Shown: positions 36,166 to 45,900 of the stretch, piece by piece | Position numbering within the stretch: position 1 is the stretch's first letter | Layout: every line of letters starts with the position of its first letter | Origin: Amycolatopsis sp. WQ 127309 | GTDB lineage: Bacteria; Actinomycetota; Actinomycetes; Mycobacteriales; Pseudonocardiaceae | Direction: 5' to 3' | Assembly: GCF_023023025.1 (NCBI RefSeq) | Contig: NZ_CP095481.1 | Location: 8,073,001-8,137,000, forward strand | Length of the DNA stretch: 64,000 nt | The notes under the pieces: model-generated | The model's database searches: none | Seen by the model: the letters and a program-made list of their open reading frames with translations, nothing else | Told to the model about the DNA's origin: nothing | Made by a program: the position numbers and the translations under genes

Positions 36166-36328
36166 GTAACCCGCGTGACTGGACGCGTAACTCGCGTGTC
36201 TGGCCCCGTAATCCACGTGATTGGGGCCGGAACTCGCGAGTTCCGGCCCCAATCACGTCAGTTCCGCCCTCAATCACGCGAGTCACGGGACCGATCACGT
36301 CGGTTCCGGCGCCGATCACGGGCGCGGA
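36166..36328. repeat. 21-bp periodic repeat array 1, direct then inverted
   Basis: Units begin at exactly 21-bp steps: 36166, 36187, 36208 and 36229, each with a core like GTAACTCGCGTG followed by tTGG. After the centre near 36236 the same unit continues inverted in steps of 21 (36245, 36266, 36287 and a partial unit at 36308), with cores like CCAATCACGTCAGTTCC. The array fills the gap between convergent PKS-3 and the ABC permease gene. There are no spacers between units, so it is not a CRISPR. Any function is unknown. Confidence 0.
36215..36258. repeat. 44-bp perfect palindrome at centre of array 1
   Basis: Every base from 36215 to 36258 pairs around the centre 36236/36237, with no loop. 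It starts ACGTGATTGGGG and its middle reads AACTCGCGAGTT. It arises where the direct units meet the inverted units. It could extrude as a cruciform or fold as an RNA hairpin. Confidence 0.
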
Positions 36329-36334
36329 CAGACA

Positions 36335-36371
36335 AAAGCCGGGCCGGGGAACGTGTCCCCGGCCCGGCTTT
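36335..36371. terminator. Hairpin terminator of the ABC/glycosyltransferase operon
   Basis: A 16-bp perfect stem (36335-36350 with 36356-36371, AAAGCCGGGCC...) with a 5-nt loop ACGTG. It ends 10 nt beyond the permease stop (36382) on the minus strand. The stem ends in A/T pairs, giving a short T run on either strand, so it may serve both directions. Confidence 0.
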
Positions 36372-36381
36372 CGTGTGGAGC

Positions 36382-37149
36382 TTAAGCGGTTTCGGTCTGG
36401 AACGTGCGGGTGTTCCAGCGCAGGGCCAACGCCGCCAGCGCGATGATGACCACCGCGCCCATCAGGGTCGGGACCAGCGGGAGGGTCTCGCGGAAGCTCG
36501 CGCGGCTGATGTCCACGATGTACGCGAGCGGGTTGAAGCGCGACAGGACGTACAGCCACGTCGGGGCGCGGTCGGGGGTGATCGGGAGCAGGATGCCCGA
36601 CAGCAGCGTCAGCGGCAGGATCGCGATGTTCACCAGCGACGAGAACGCGTCCTCGTTCTTCAGCTTCAGCACGATCGCGTGCGAGCAGCAGGCGATCGTC
36701 ATCGACGTCAGCGCCGCGATCGCCAGCACCAGCAGCACACCCACGATGCTCAGCGAGACGCCGAAGACGCCGCCCGCCAGTACCAGGATGATCACGCTCT
36801 GGATCAGCGACAGCGTCACCGACGGCAGGGCCTTGCCCAGGCTCAGCGACGTCCGGCTGACCGGGGTGACGCGCAGCCGGTCCAGGGTGCCGTTGCGGAG
36901 GTTGCTCAGCAGGATGTAGCCGCCGTAGATGCCGTTGGTCGCCGCGATCTGGACGATCAGCGCCGGGGTCAGGTCCACCCACGACGTGCCCGCCGGGGTG
37001 CCCGGCGCGCGCGTCACCAGCACGGCCAGGAGCGGCCCGCACAGCACCAGGTACAGCACCGGCTGGATCATGCCCATCATCAGGTACGGCTTGTTCCGCA
37101 GCGTGACGGCCAGTTCGCTGCGGTAGATCAGGGTCGCTTCACGCAGCAT
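36382..37149 (-). CDS. ABC-2 type transporter permease (DrrB-like)
   Basis: A 255-residue membrane protein, the usual size for DrrB-type permeases of antibiotic exporters. It has a short cytoplasmic N-terminus (MLREATLIYRSELAVTLRNK), about six hydrophobic segments (roughly residues 22-46, 60-80, 107-130, 134-158, 170-192 and 228-245), and two family signatures: NGTLDRLRVTPVSR after the second segment and LSRFNPLAYIVDISRASF near residue 205. It should form the membrane channel of an export pump with the ATPase encoded just upstream. Its ATG (37147-37149) overlaps the end of the ATPase gene by 11 bp, so translation is probably coupled. Likely role: export of, and self-resistance to, the polyketide glycoside. 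The substrate is inferred from context only. Confidence 0.
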   Translation of the reverse strand: MLREATLIYRSELAVTLRNKPYLMMGMIQPVLYLVLCGPLLAVLVTRAPGTPAGTSWVDLTPALIVQIAATNGIYGGYILLSNLRNGTLDRLRVTPVSRTSLSLGKALPSVTLSLIQSVIILVLAGGVFGVSLSIVGVLLVLAIAALTSMTIACCSHAIVLKLKNEDAFSSLVNIAILPLTLLSGILLPITPDRAPTWLYVLSRFNPLAYIVDISRASFRETLPLVPTLMGAVVIIALAALALRWNTRTFQTETA

Positions 37150-38128
37150 CGGTGACTCCGTCGGGTTCGAGTCCGGCGGCGGCCGGCTCGCGCAGGCTCC
37201 GGCCGGTCAGGGTGAAGAACACGTCGTCGAGCGTCGGCCGCTGGACGCGCAGCGCGACCAGCGGGATGTCCGCCCGGTCCAGCGCCCGGACCAGCGGCGA
37301 CAGGACCTCCTCGCTGTGCGCGACCTGGAAGTGCAGGGTCGCGCCGTCGCGCCGCAGCCGTTCCGCCGAGCCCAGGCCGGCGACGACCAGCTCGGCGTGG
37401 TCGGCGAGCTCCTCGGGCACCGTGACCTCGACGCCGTCGCCGAGCAGCCGCGACTTCAGCGCGTCCGGGGTGTCCTCGGCGACGATCACGCCGTTGTCGA
37501 TGATCTGGATCCGGTCGGCCAGCGCGTCGGCCTCGTCGAGGTAGTGCGTCGAGAGGAACACCGTGACGCCCTGCTCGTCGCGCAGCCGCCGGATGTGGCT
37601 CCACAGGTGGGCGCGGCTCTGCGGGTCGAGACCGGTGGTCGGCTCGTCGAGGAACAGCAGCGCCGGGCTGTGGACCATGCCGAGCGCCAGGTCGAGCCGG
37701 CGCCGCTGGCCGCCCGAGAGCGTCACCGTGAGGCGGTCCTGCAGGCCGTCGAGGTCGAGCTGGTGCGAGATGTCCCGCGCCCGCTCGAGCGCGTCGGACT
37801 TGTTGAGGCCGTACAACCGGCCCTGCAGCACCAGTTCCTCGCTGACCTTGCGCTCCTCGACCGTACCGCCGCCCTGGGCGACGTAGCCGATGTGCCGGCG
37901 CACGCTCGTCGGTTCGGTGAGCAGGTCGGCACCGGCGATGGTCGCCGTGCCGGCCGTCGGCTTGATCAACGTCGTCAGCATGCGCATGGTCGTGGTCTTC
38001 CCAGCGCCGTTCGGGCCGAGGAACGCCACGATCTCGCCGGCGCCGACGTCCAGGTCGACGCCGCGCACCGCCTCGACCGTGCGGCCCTGCGCGGTGAACG
38101 TCCGGGCCAGCCCCTGGGCCTTGATCAT
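37139..38128 (-). CDS. ABC transporter ATP-binding protein (DrrA-like)
   Basis: A 329-residue ATPase subunit of a drug exporter, typical in length for DrrA relatives. Visible motifs: Walker A GPNGAGKTT (residues 38-46), Q-loop YVAQ (Gln85), signature LSGGQ (137-141), Walker B LLFLDEP (from residue 157) and H-loop STHYLDEA (His195). The region after about 215 is the DrrA-type C-terminal extension. The start is firm: GGAGGT lies on the minus strand at 38138-38133, 4 nt before the ATG at 38128. It sits 25 bp downstream of the glycosyltransferase and overlaps the permease, so the three form one minus-strand operon. Energises export; the cargo is most simply the PKS product. Confidence 0.
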   Translation of the reverse strand: MIKAQGLARTFTAQGRTVEAVRGVDLDVGAGEIVAFLGPNGAGKTTTMRMLTTLIKPTAGTATIAGADLLTEPTSVRRHIGYVAQGGGTVEERKVSEELVLQGRLYGLNKSDALERARDISHQLDLDGLQDRLTVTLSGGQRRRLDLALGMVHSPALLFLDEPTTGLDPQSRAHLWSHIRRLRDEQGVTVFLSTHYLDEADALADRIQIIDNGVIVAEDTPDALKSRLLGDGVEVTVPEELADHAELVVAGLGSAERLRRDGATLHFQVAHSEEVLSPLVRALDRADIPLVALRVQRPTLDDVFFTLTGRSLREPAAAGLEPDGVTDAA

Positions 38129-38132
38129 CGAT

Positions 38133-38138
38133 ACCTCC
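38133..38138 (-). promoter_or_regulatory. Strong ribosome binding site of the ABC ATPase gene
   Basis: GGAGGT read on the minus strand, 4 nt before ATG 38128. It is the best Shine-Dalgarno match in the window and fixes the start of the ATPase gene. Confidence 0.
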
Positions 38139-38153
38139 GGGTGCGCCGGCCGG

Positions 38154-39545
38154 TCACCGGGCGAGCCGGGCCGACGGGGTGGGTGACTGCGCGGCCGGCT
38201 CGCCGGTGACGAGGGACAGCAGCAGGTCGGCAGCGGTTTCGCGGCCGCGGCCGGGTTCGTGCTGCAGCCGGGCGATTTCCCGGGCCCGGGTGGTGAACTC
38301 GGGGTTCCGCAGCACTTCGGTCAGCTTCGCGACGGTGTCGTCGACGTCGACGATCTCGGGCCGGTCGACCACCAGGCCGACGCCGAGGTCCCGGCCGCGC
38401 ACAGCCTGGTCGTAGCAGTCGACGAACAGCGGGCGGGTCAGCAGCGGCTTGCCGAAGTAGAGGCTCTCGACGAACCCGTTGCCGCCGCCGTGGGTGAAGT
38501 GGGCGCGCACGTGCGGGTGGGCGAGGACGTCCAGCTGCGAGGGCAGCCACTTCTCGATCCGCAGGTTCGCGGGCAGGTCGTCGGGCAGGAGCTTGTGGGC
38601 CGCGGCGGGCAGCCGCCACAGCACGGAGTGGTCGCCGTAGAGGCGCCGCACGACCTCGACGAGGTTCGCGACCTCGGTCGCACCCAGCCGGGCGACCGTG
38701 CCGAACCCCATGTACACCACGGATTCGTGCCGGTCGAGCCAGCCCTTGACGTCCTGCTCGTCCGGCAGCTCCGGGATCGGCGGCAGGATCGCGCCGAGCA
38801 TCCGGAAGTGCTCCGGGATCTCGAGCGGGTAGTCGAGCTCGGCCAGGGTGTAGCTGAACACCAGCTTCGCCTGGTCGATCCGGGACGTGTACTTCGCGGC
38901 CAGCCGCGACACGCCCAGCTCCTTGTTGGACTTGACGTACTCGACGACCCGCCTGCGCAGCAGCGAGTCCGCGATGAACAGACGGCCGCGGCGGCGGCGG
39001 AAGGCGTTGTTCTCCCGGCGCTGCTTGGGTGTCATGTCCTGCGGCAGCCCGGAGTGCGGGGCGGGGTAGGTCTTCGGGAGCTTGTTGACGAGGTTGCTCG
39101 GCGAGAACGGCGCGCTGACGACGTACGGGATGCCGTAGGTGACGGCCAGCTCGAAACCCGCGTGCAGCAGGGAGTCGATCACCATGAGCGCCGGCTCGAC
39201 CTCGCGGACGATCTCCTCGAGCGCGCGGTAGGTCGCGTTGCGGAAGCGGGTGTCGAAGGTCTGGCGCATCAGCGCCTTGTGCGCCTTCCAGCGGGACTGC
39301 TGGGTGACGGCCGCGTAGGTCTCGTCGTCCCAGGCACCCGAGGACAGCTCGGGGATCGGCGCGCCGAGCGACCGGAACGCGACGCTGCCGATCGCCTCGA
39401 CCTCGTCACGGCGGTTGTCGCTCGTCGCGAAGTACAGGTCGGGAACGTCGCGCCGGGAAAGTTCGGCGGCCAGCACCAGCTGGGGGTTGATCAGTCCGCT
39501 GTCCGGCGAGCTGACGAAGAGGATCGGGCGCCGATCTCGGCTCAT
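38154..39545 (-). CDS. Glycosyltransferase, macrolide/polyene type (GT1 fold)
   Basis: A 463-residue nucleotide-sugar-dependent glycosyltransferase. The N-terminal acceptor half starts RPILFVSSPDSGLINP; the C-terminal donor half contains THGGGNGFVESLYFGKPLL (about residues 348-367), the GT1 nucleotide-sugar motif region. The opening and the HGGGN...YFGxP pattern look like the polyene aminosugar transferases (NysDI/AmphDI group) more than the common MGT macrolide enzymes; this is recollection of the family, not a search result. The frame is open far upstream, but ATG 39545 is chosen because AAAGG lies 9 nt before it and the GT fold starts immediately. It is the first gene of the minus-strand operon with the exporter. 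No sugar-biosynthesis gene is in the window, so the donor cannot be named. Predicted role: glycosylation of the polyketide. Confidence 0.
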   Translation of the reverse strand: MSRDRRPILFVSSPDSGLINPQLVLAAELSRRDVPDLYFATSDNRRDEVEAIGSVAFRSLGAPIPELSSGAWDDETYAAVTQQSRWKAHKALMRQTFDTRFRNATYRALEEIVREVEPALMVIDSLLHAGFELAVTYGIPYVVSAPFSPSNLVNKLPKTYPAPHSGLPQDMTPKQRRENNAFRRRRGRLFIADSLLRRRVVEYVKSNKELGVSRLAAKYTSRIDQAKLVFSYTLAELDYPLEIPEHFRMLGAILPPIPELPDEQDVKGWLDRHESVVYMGFGTVARLGATEVANLVEVVRRLYGDHSVLWRLPAAAHKLLPDDLPANLRIEKWLPSQLDVLAHPHVRAHFTHGGGNGFVESLYFGKPLLTRPLFVDCYDQAVRGRDLGVGLVVDRPEIVDVDDTVAKLTEVLRNPEFTTRAREIARLQHEPGRGRETAADLLLSLVTGEPAAQSPTPSARLAR

Positions 39546-39917
39546 GGTCGAGCACCTTTCACGGACGGGAAGCGCGCGGACCGGGCGACCGTAACAGCGG
39601 AGTTTCCGTGATTTACCTACTGTTGCGCGCGGTCCGCGGCGCTGGGGGAGCGGCCGGCACGGCGCCGGGAGCGGCCAACACGGCGTCTGCAGCGGCCAAC
39701 ACGGCGCCCGGAAGGGCCGACACGGCGTCCGGAGGGGCCAAGCGTTGGCGTGTTGGCCGCTCTCGCGCGTGTGTTGGCCGGTGTGGGCTCCGGGGGCGGC
39801 CGGAAAGACTAAGGGTTTGCGGGCGTGGGGTGGGTTTGACTCACGCGATGCGGAATCCGGACCCGGCCCCGGGATCCGGCGCCGCCGGACCCGTCCGGAC
39901 GACACCGAGAGGCCAGG
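39546..39917. promoter_or_regulatory. Divergent intergenic region, probable promoters of the GT operon and PKS-4
   Basis: 372 bp with no credible gene. It lies between divergent genes, so it should hold at least the glycosyltransferase-operon promoter, and perhaps one for PKS-4. Near the GT start a 9-bp inverted repeat, CGCGGACCG (39575-39583) and CGGTCCGCG (39630-39638), encloses AACAG and CTGTT, a possible operator. A TTGACT at 39836-39841 could be a -35 box for PKS-4, but no convincing -10 follows. AGAGG (39908-39912) is the PKS-4 ribosome binding site. Much of 39648-39780 is the second repeat array. All promoter calls are weak. Confidence 0.
39648..39780. repeat. 21-bp periodic repeat array 2, direct then inverted
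   Basis: Four direct units start at 39648, 39669, 39690 and 39711 (exact 21-bp period), each like GAGCGGCCAACACGGCG, with a fifth partial unit at 39732. Inverted copies follow with TTGGCC at 39753 and 39774, again 21 bp apart; 39749-39762 is the exact reverse complement of 39669-39682. The unit sequence differs from array 1, but the period and the direct-then-inverted plan are the same. Confidence 0.
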
Positions 39918-42900
39918 ATGGCTAGCGAGAGCCAGCTTCGTGACTACCTCAAGCGCGTCACCGCCGACCTGCACCGGTCCCGGCAGCGCGTGCGCGAGTT
40001 CGAGACGGCCGCGTCCGAGCCGATCGCCGTGATCGGGATCGGCTGCCGGTTTCCCGGCGGCGTCTCCTCGCCGGAGCAGCTGTGGGACCTCGTCGCGGCC
40101 GGCACCGACGCGATCGGGCCGCTGCCCGCGGGCCGCGGCTGGGACGCGCTGCTCGCCGGCGTCGACCGCAGCACCGTCAGCCTCGGTGACGTCGACGCCT
40201 GGCGCGGCGGCTTCGTCGACGAACCCGACCGCTTCGACGCCGGCTTCTTCCGCATCTCCCCGCGCGAGGCCCTCGCCATGGACCCGCAGCAGCGCGTGCT
40301 GCTGGAGGTCACCTGGGAGGCCCTCGAACGCGCCCGGATCGTCCCCGCGAGCCTGCGCGGCAGCCGCACCGGCGTCTTCGTCGGCACCAACGGCCAGAGC
40401 TACGGCAAGCTCCTCGCCGCGTCCGGCGAGACCGTCGAAGGGCACACCGGCACCGGCAACACCGCCGCGGTGCTGTCCGGCCGGATCGCCTACGCCTTCG
40501 GGTTCGAAGGCGCCTCGGTCACCGTCGACACCGCCTGTTCGTCCTCGCTGGTCGCCGCGCACTGGGCGACGCAGTCCCTGCGCTCCGGCGAATGCTCCCT
40601 GGCCCTCGCCGGTGGTGTCACGGTCATGGCGACGCCCGAAGCGTTCGCCGAGTTCAGCAAGCAGGGCGGCCTCGCGCCGGACGGCCGCTGCAAGGCCTTC
40701 GCCGACGGCGCCGACGGTGTCGGCTGGTCCGAAGGCGCCGGCATCCTCGTGCTGGAACGGCTTTCCGACGCGCAACGCCACGGCCACCCGGTGCTCGCCG
40801 TGCTGCGTGGCACCGCCGTGAACTCCGACGGCGCCAGCAGCGGCCTGACCGTCCCCAACGGACCGTCGCAGCAGCGCGTGATCCGCTCGGCGCTCGCCGC
40901 GTCCGGCCTGACGACGAACGACATCGACGTCGTGGAGGCCCACGGCACCGGCACGAAGCTCGGCGACCCGATCGAGGCCCAGGCGCTGCTCGCGACCTAC
41001 GGCAAGGACCGCGAGACGCCGCTGCTGCTGGGCTCGGTGAAGTCGAACTTCGGCCACACCCAGGCCGCCGCCGGGGTCGCCGGGATCATCAAGATGGTCA
41101 TGGCGATCCGCCACGGCGAAGTGCCGCGCACGCTGCACGCCGAGACGCCGTCGTCCGAGGTGGACTGGTCCGCCGGCGCCGTCACCCCGGTGACCGAGCA
41201 GGTGTCCTGGCCCGAGACCGACCGCCCGCGCCGCGCGGCGGTGTCGTCGTTCGGGGTCAGCGGGACCAACGCCCACACGATCGTCGAGCAGGCCCCCGAG
41301 CCCGAAACCGTCGAGCCCACGACCACCGCGGGCCCGGTGCCGTGGTTCGCCTCGGCCCGCTCCGAGACGGCGTTGCGAGCCCAGGTCGAGCGCCTTCTCG
41401 CCGCCACCACCCACACGACACCCGCCGCCGACGTCGCCCTGTCGTCGGCGGTGACGCGCGCGGGGTTCGAACACGGCCTGGCCGCCGTCGGCCCGGACTC
41501 CGCGACCCTGCGCGAAGCCCTGCGCGGCTGGCTCGACAAGGGCGCGGCTCCCGGCGTCACCACGGCGTCCGCGGTCCGCGGCGAGACGGCGTTCCTGTTC
41601 TCCGGCCAGGGCGCGCAGCACCGCGACATGGGCCGCCGCCTGGCCGAGGTCTACCCGGCCTTCGCGGCCGCCTTCGACGAGATCGTCGAGCGATTCCCGG
41701 ACCTGCGCGACGCCCTCGGCGACGACCGGATCGACCGGACGGAGTTCGCGCAGCCCGCGCTCTTCGCGTTCGAGGTCGCGCTGGCGAGGCTCCTCGACAC
41801 CTGGGGCGTGCGCCCGGACCACGTCGCCGGGCACTCGGTCGGCGAGATCGCCGCCGCGCACGTCGCCGGCGTCCTGACCCTCGACGACGCCTGCACGCTG
41901 GTCGCGGCCCGCGCCCGGCTGATGGGCGCGCTGCCCGAGGGCGGCGTGATGGTCGCCGTGCGCGCGTCCGAAGTGGACGTTCAGCTGGTGCTGGAGGACG
42001 GCGTCGACATCGCCGCCGTCAACGGCCCGGAGTCGGTCGTGCTCTCCGGCGTCGAGGACGCCGTCGTCGCGGTCGCCGCCAAGTTCGCCAAGCACCGCCG
42101 CCTGCGCGTCTCGCACGCGTTCCACTCGGTCCTGATGGAGCCGATGCTGGACGAGTTCCGCCAGGTCGTCGCGCAACTCGCTTTTTCCACCCCGCGCGTT
42201 CCGGTCGTCTCGGCCGGCGACGTCACCGACCCGGAGTACTGGGTCCGGCAGGTCCGCGACACCGTCCGCTTCGGCGACGCCCTGTCCCGGCTCGCCGAAG
42301 CCGGCGTGACGCGGTTCGCCGAGGTCGGCCCGGACGCCGTGCTGTCCGGCCTGGTCGACGCGGCCGTCGTCGTGCCCCTGTCCCGCCGTGACCACGACGA
42401 GGACACCGCGCTGGTCACCGGGCTCGCCGCACTGCACGTCGGCGGCGGGACAGTCGACTGGACGGCCGTGCTCGCCGGGGCCCGCCTGGTCGACCTGCCC
42501 ACCTACCCGTTCCAGCGCGAGCGGTACTGGCCCACGCTCACCGTCCGCGCCGGCAACGCCGCCGGGCTCGGTCTCGCGGCCGTCCGCCACCCGCTACTCG
42601 GCGCCGCCCTCGACGTCGCCGGGACGACCGAGTCCCTGCTCACCGGGACGCTCTCGCTGGCCACCCAGCCGTGGCTCGCCGCGCACCTGGACGACGGCCG
42701 GATCACCTTCCCCGGCGCGGGTTTCCTCGAACTCGCCCTGCGTGCGGCCCGCAACCTCGGCTGCCCGGAGATCACCGAGCTGACGCTCACCACGCCGCTG
42801 GTGCTCGGCCCGTCCGACGCCCTGGTCCTGCAGGTGCGCGTCGGCTCACCCGAGGCCGACGGCAGCCGCCCGATCGACGTCCACAGCGCGCCCGCCGGCA

Positions 42901-45900
42901 CCGACGTGCCGGACTGGACCCACCACGCCACCGGCACCCTCGCCGCCGGCCCCGGCCCGGAACCCGCGGTGCTCACCGAAGGCGCGTACCGCACCGACAT
43001 CACCCTGCCGGACACCCTCGACGGGCACTTCGACCTCCACCCGCTCCTGCTGGCCGAGGCGCTGCGCGCCTGCGTCGCCGACGGCGAGCCCACCCCGGAA
43101 CCCCGGGTCTGGCGCGGCGTTTCCCTGCACGCCCAGGGCATGACCCGGCTGCGGCTGCGGGTGGCGCCGCTCGATGACGCATCCGTGAGCCTGGCCCTGC
43201 TCGACTCCGCCGATCGGCCGGTGTTCCTGGCCGGCGCAGTCGAGTTCGCCGGCGGCACCGGCCTGGCCGACCTGTCGGACCTCGCCGCCGGGCCGGTCGC
43301 CCGCGTCGCCGCCAGCCCCCTGGCCGGGAACTGGGCCGACCTCGGCGAGGCCGACCGCACCCGCGCGGCCGAAGACCTGGTCCGCACCACCGTCGCCGCG
43401 GTGCTCGGTCACGGCGACACCGGCGCGGTCGGCACCGGCCAGCCGTTCACCGACCTCGGCTTCGACTCGATGATGTCGGTCGAACTGCGCAACCGCCTCA
43501 CGGCCGCAACGACCCTGGACCTGCCGGCCACGCTCGTGTTCGACCACCCCACCCCGGCCGACGTCGCCCAGCTGCTGCTCGCCGGCCTCTTCGGCGAAGC
43601 CGAGCGCACCGGCCCGGTCCGCCGCACCCGGGCGCGCGGAGACGACCCGGTCGTCATCGTCGGCATGAGCTGCCGCTACCCCGGCGGCGTCCGGTCCCCG
43701 GCCGACCTCTGGACGATGGTCTCGAACGGCGACGACGCCGTCGGCCCGTTCCCCGCCGACCGCGGCTGGGACCTCGCCACGCTCGCCGCGGGCGCGTCCG
43801 CCACCACCTACGGCGGCTTCCTCGACGAGATCGACCGCTTCGACGCCTCCTTCTTCGGCATCTCGCCCCGCGAGGCCCTCGCCATGGACCCGCAGCAGCG
43901 CCAGGTGCTCGAGACGTCGTGGGAGGCCTTGGAAGACGCCGGGATCGACCCGCTCGGCCTGCGCGCCAGCGCGACCGGCGTGTTCGTCGGCACCAACGGC
44001 CAGGACTACGCGAGCGTGCTCGCCGGCAGCGACGCCGACGTCGGCGCGCACGCCGGCCTCGGCAACGCGGCGAGCGCCGTCTCCGGCCGGGTGTCCTACG
44101 TGCTCGGCCTCGAAGGTCCGTCGATGACCGTCGACACGGCCTGTTCGTCGTCGCTGGTCGCGCTGCACCTCGCGAGCCAGGCGCTGCGGGGCGGCGAGTG
44201 CTCGCTCGCCATCGTCGGCGGCGTGCTCGTGATGTCCAGCGCCAACTACTTCCTCGGCACCAGCCAGCAGGGCGGCCTCGCCCCGGACGGGCGCTGCAAG
44301 GCGTTCGCCGACGCGGCCGACGGCACCGGCTGGGCCGAAGGTGTCGGCATGCTGGTCGTCGAACGCCTCTCCGACGCCCGCCGCAACGGCCACGAGGTCC
44401 TCGCCGTGGTGCGCGGCTCGGCGGTCAACTCCGACGGCGCGTCCAACGGCATCACCGCGCCCAACGGCCCGTCCCAGCGCCGGGTGATCCGCGCCGCACT
44501 GGCGGACGCCGGACTGTCCACATCGGACGTCGACGTCGTCGAGGCGCACGGCACCGGCACCACGCTGGGTGACCCGATCGAGGCGCAGGCGCTGCTGGCC
44601 ACCTACGGTCAGGACCGCGAGAACCCCTTGCTGCTCGGGTCGTTCAAGTCCAACATCGGCCACACGCAGGCGGCCGCCGGGGTCGGCGGGATCATCAAGA
44701 TGGTCCAGGCGATGCGCCACGGCGTCGTGCCGCCGACCCTGCACGTCGACGCGCCTTCGTCCCATGTGGACTGGACGACCGGCGCCATCGAGCTGGTCAC
44801 CGAGCCGACACCGTGGCCAGCGGCCGAACGCCCGCGTCGCGCCGGCGTCTCCGCCTTCGGCGTCAGCGGGACGAACGCGCACGTCGTCCTGGAACAGGCC
44901 CCGGCCGCCCCGGCGCGGAAGCCGGATCCGGAACCCGCGGTCGTCCCGTGGCTGCTGTCCGCGGCGAGCCGCTCCGCGCTCCAGGCGCAGGCCGCCCGGC
45001 TGATCGACGCGGAGACCACGCCGGTCGCCGCCACCGGGCTCGCCCTCGCGACCCGACGCGCCGCGCTGGCCCACCGCGCGGTCGTCGTCGGCGCCGACCC
45101 GGCCGCGCTGCGCTCCGGTTTGGCCGCGCTGGCCGCCGGGGACGAGGCCGGGAACGTCGTCGAGGGCACGGCCCGCGACGGCGGCCTCGCGTTGCTGTTC
45201 ACCGGGCAGGGCTCGCAGCGGCTCGGCATGGGCCGCGACCTGCACACCCGCTTCCCGGTCTTCCGCGACGCCTTCGACGAAGTCTGCGCGCAGTTCGACG
45301 GACCTCTGCGTGACGTCGTCTTCGGTGACGACGCGGCGCTGCTCGACACGACCGGCTGGGCGCAGCCCGCGATCTTCGCGCTGGAAGTCGCGCTGCTGCG
45401 GCTGATCGAGTCCTGGGGCGTGCGGGCCGACCACTTCGCCGGCCACTCGATCGGCGAGATCGCCGCCGCGCACGGCGCCGGGGTGCTGTCCCTGGAAGAC
45501 GCGTGCACGCTCGTCGCCGCCCGCGCCCGCCTGATGCAGGAGCTGCCGGAGGGCGGCGCGATGATCGCGCTGCGGGCGAGCGCCGACGAGGTGCGGCCGC
45601 TGCTCGGCCCGGACGTCTCACTCGCCGCGGTCAACGGGCCCGCGTCCGTCGTGATCGCCGGGACCGAAGCGGCCGCTGAAGCCGTCGCCGCGCAGTTCGA
45701 GAAGGCGCGGCGGATCACCGTCAGCCACGCTTTCCACTCGCCGCTGATGGAACCGATGCTGGACGACTTCGCCAAGGTCGTCGCCGGGCTCGACCTGCGT
45801 GTGCCGCGGCGGGCGATGGTGTCCGCCGTGACCGGGCGGCCCGAGCGCGAGCTGCTGGCCACCGCGCAGTACTGGGTCGACCACGTCCGCCAGACCGTCC

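Noticed and set aside
36166..36328. CRISPR array
   Set aside because: Units abut one another with no variable spacers, half are inverted, and no cas gene is near.
36154..37155. Plus-strand frame of 333 codons across array 1 and the permease gene
   Set aside because: Its first part is the 21-bp repeat translated (VTRVTGRVTRVSG...), and the rest is antisense to a well-defined ABC permease.
39608..39925. Small plus-strand frame of 105 codons ending inside the PKS-4 start
   Set aside because: The protein is a translated repeat (Ala/Gly/Thr/Asn-rich) with no domain. A leader-peptide role cannot be excluded, but nothing supports it.
38154..42590. Minus-strand frame of 1478 codons fused to the glycosyltransferase
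   Set aside because: Only the last 463 codons encode a recognisable protein. The rest is antisense to PKS-4 and the intergenic array, and a good ribosome binding site supports ATG 39545.
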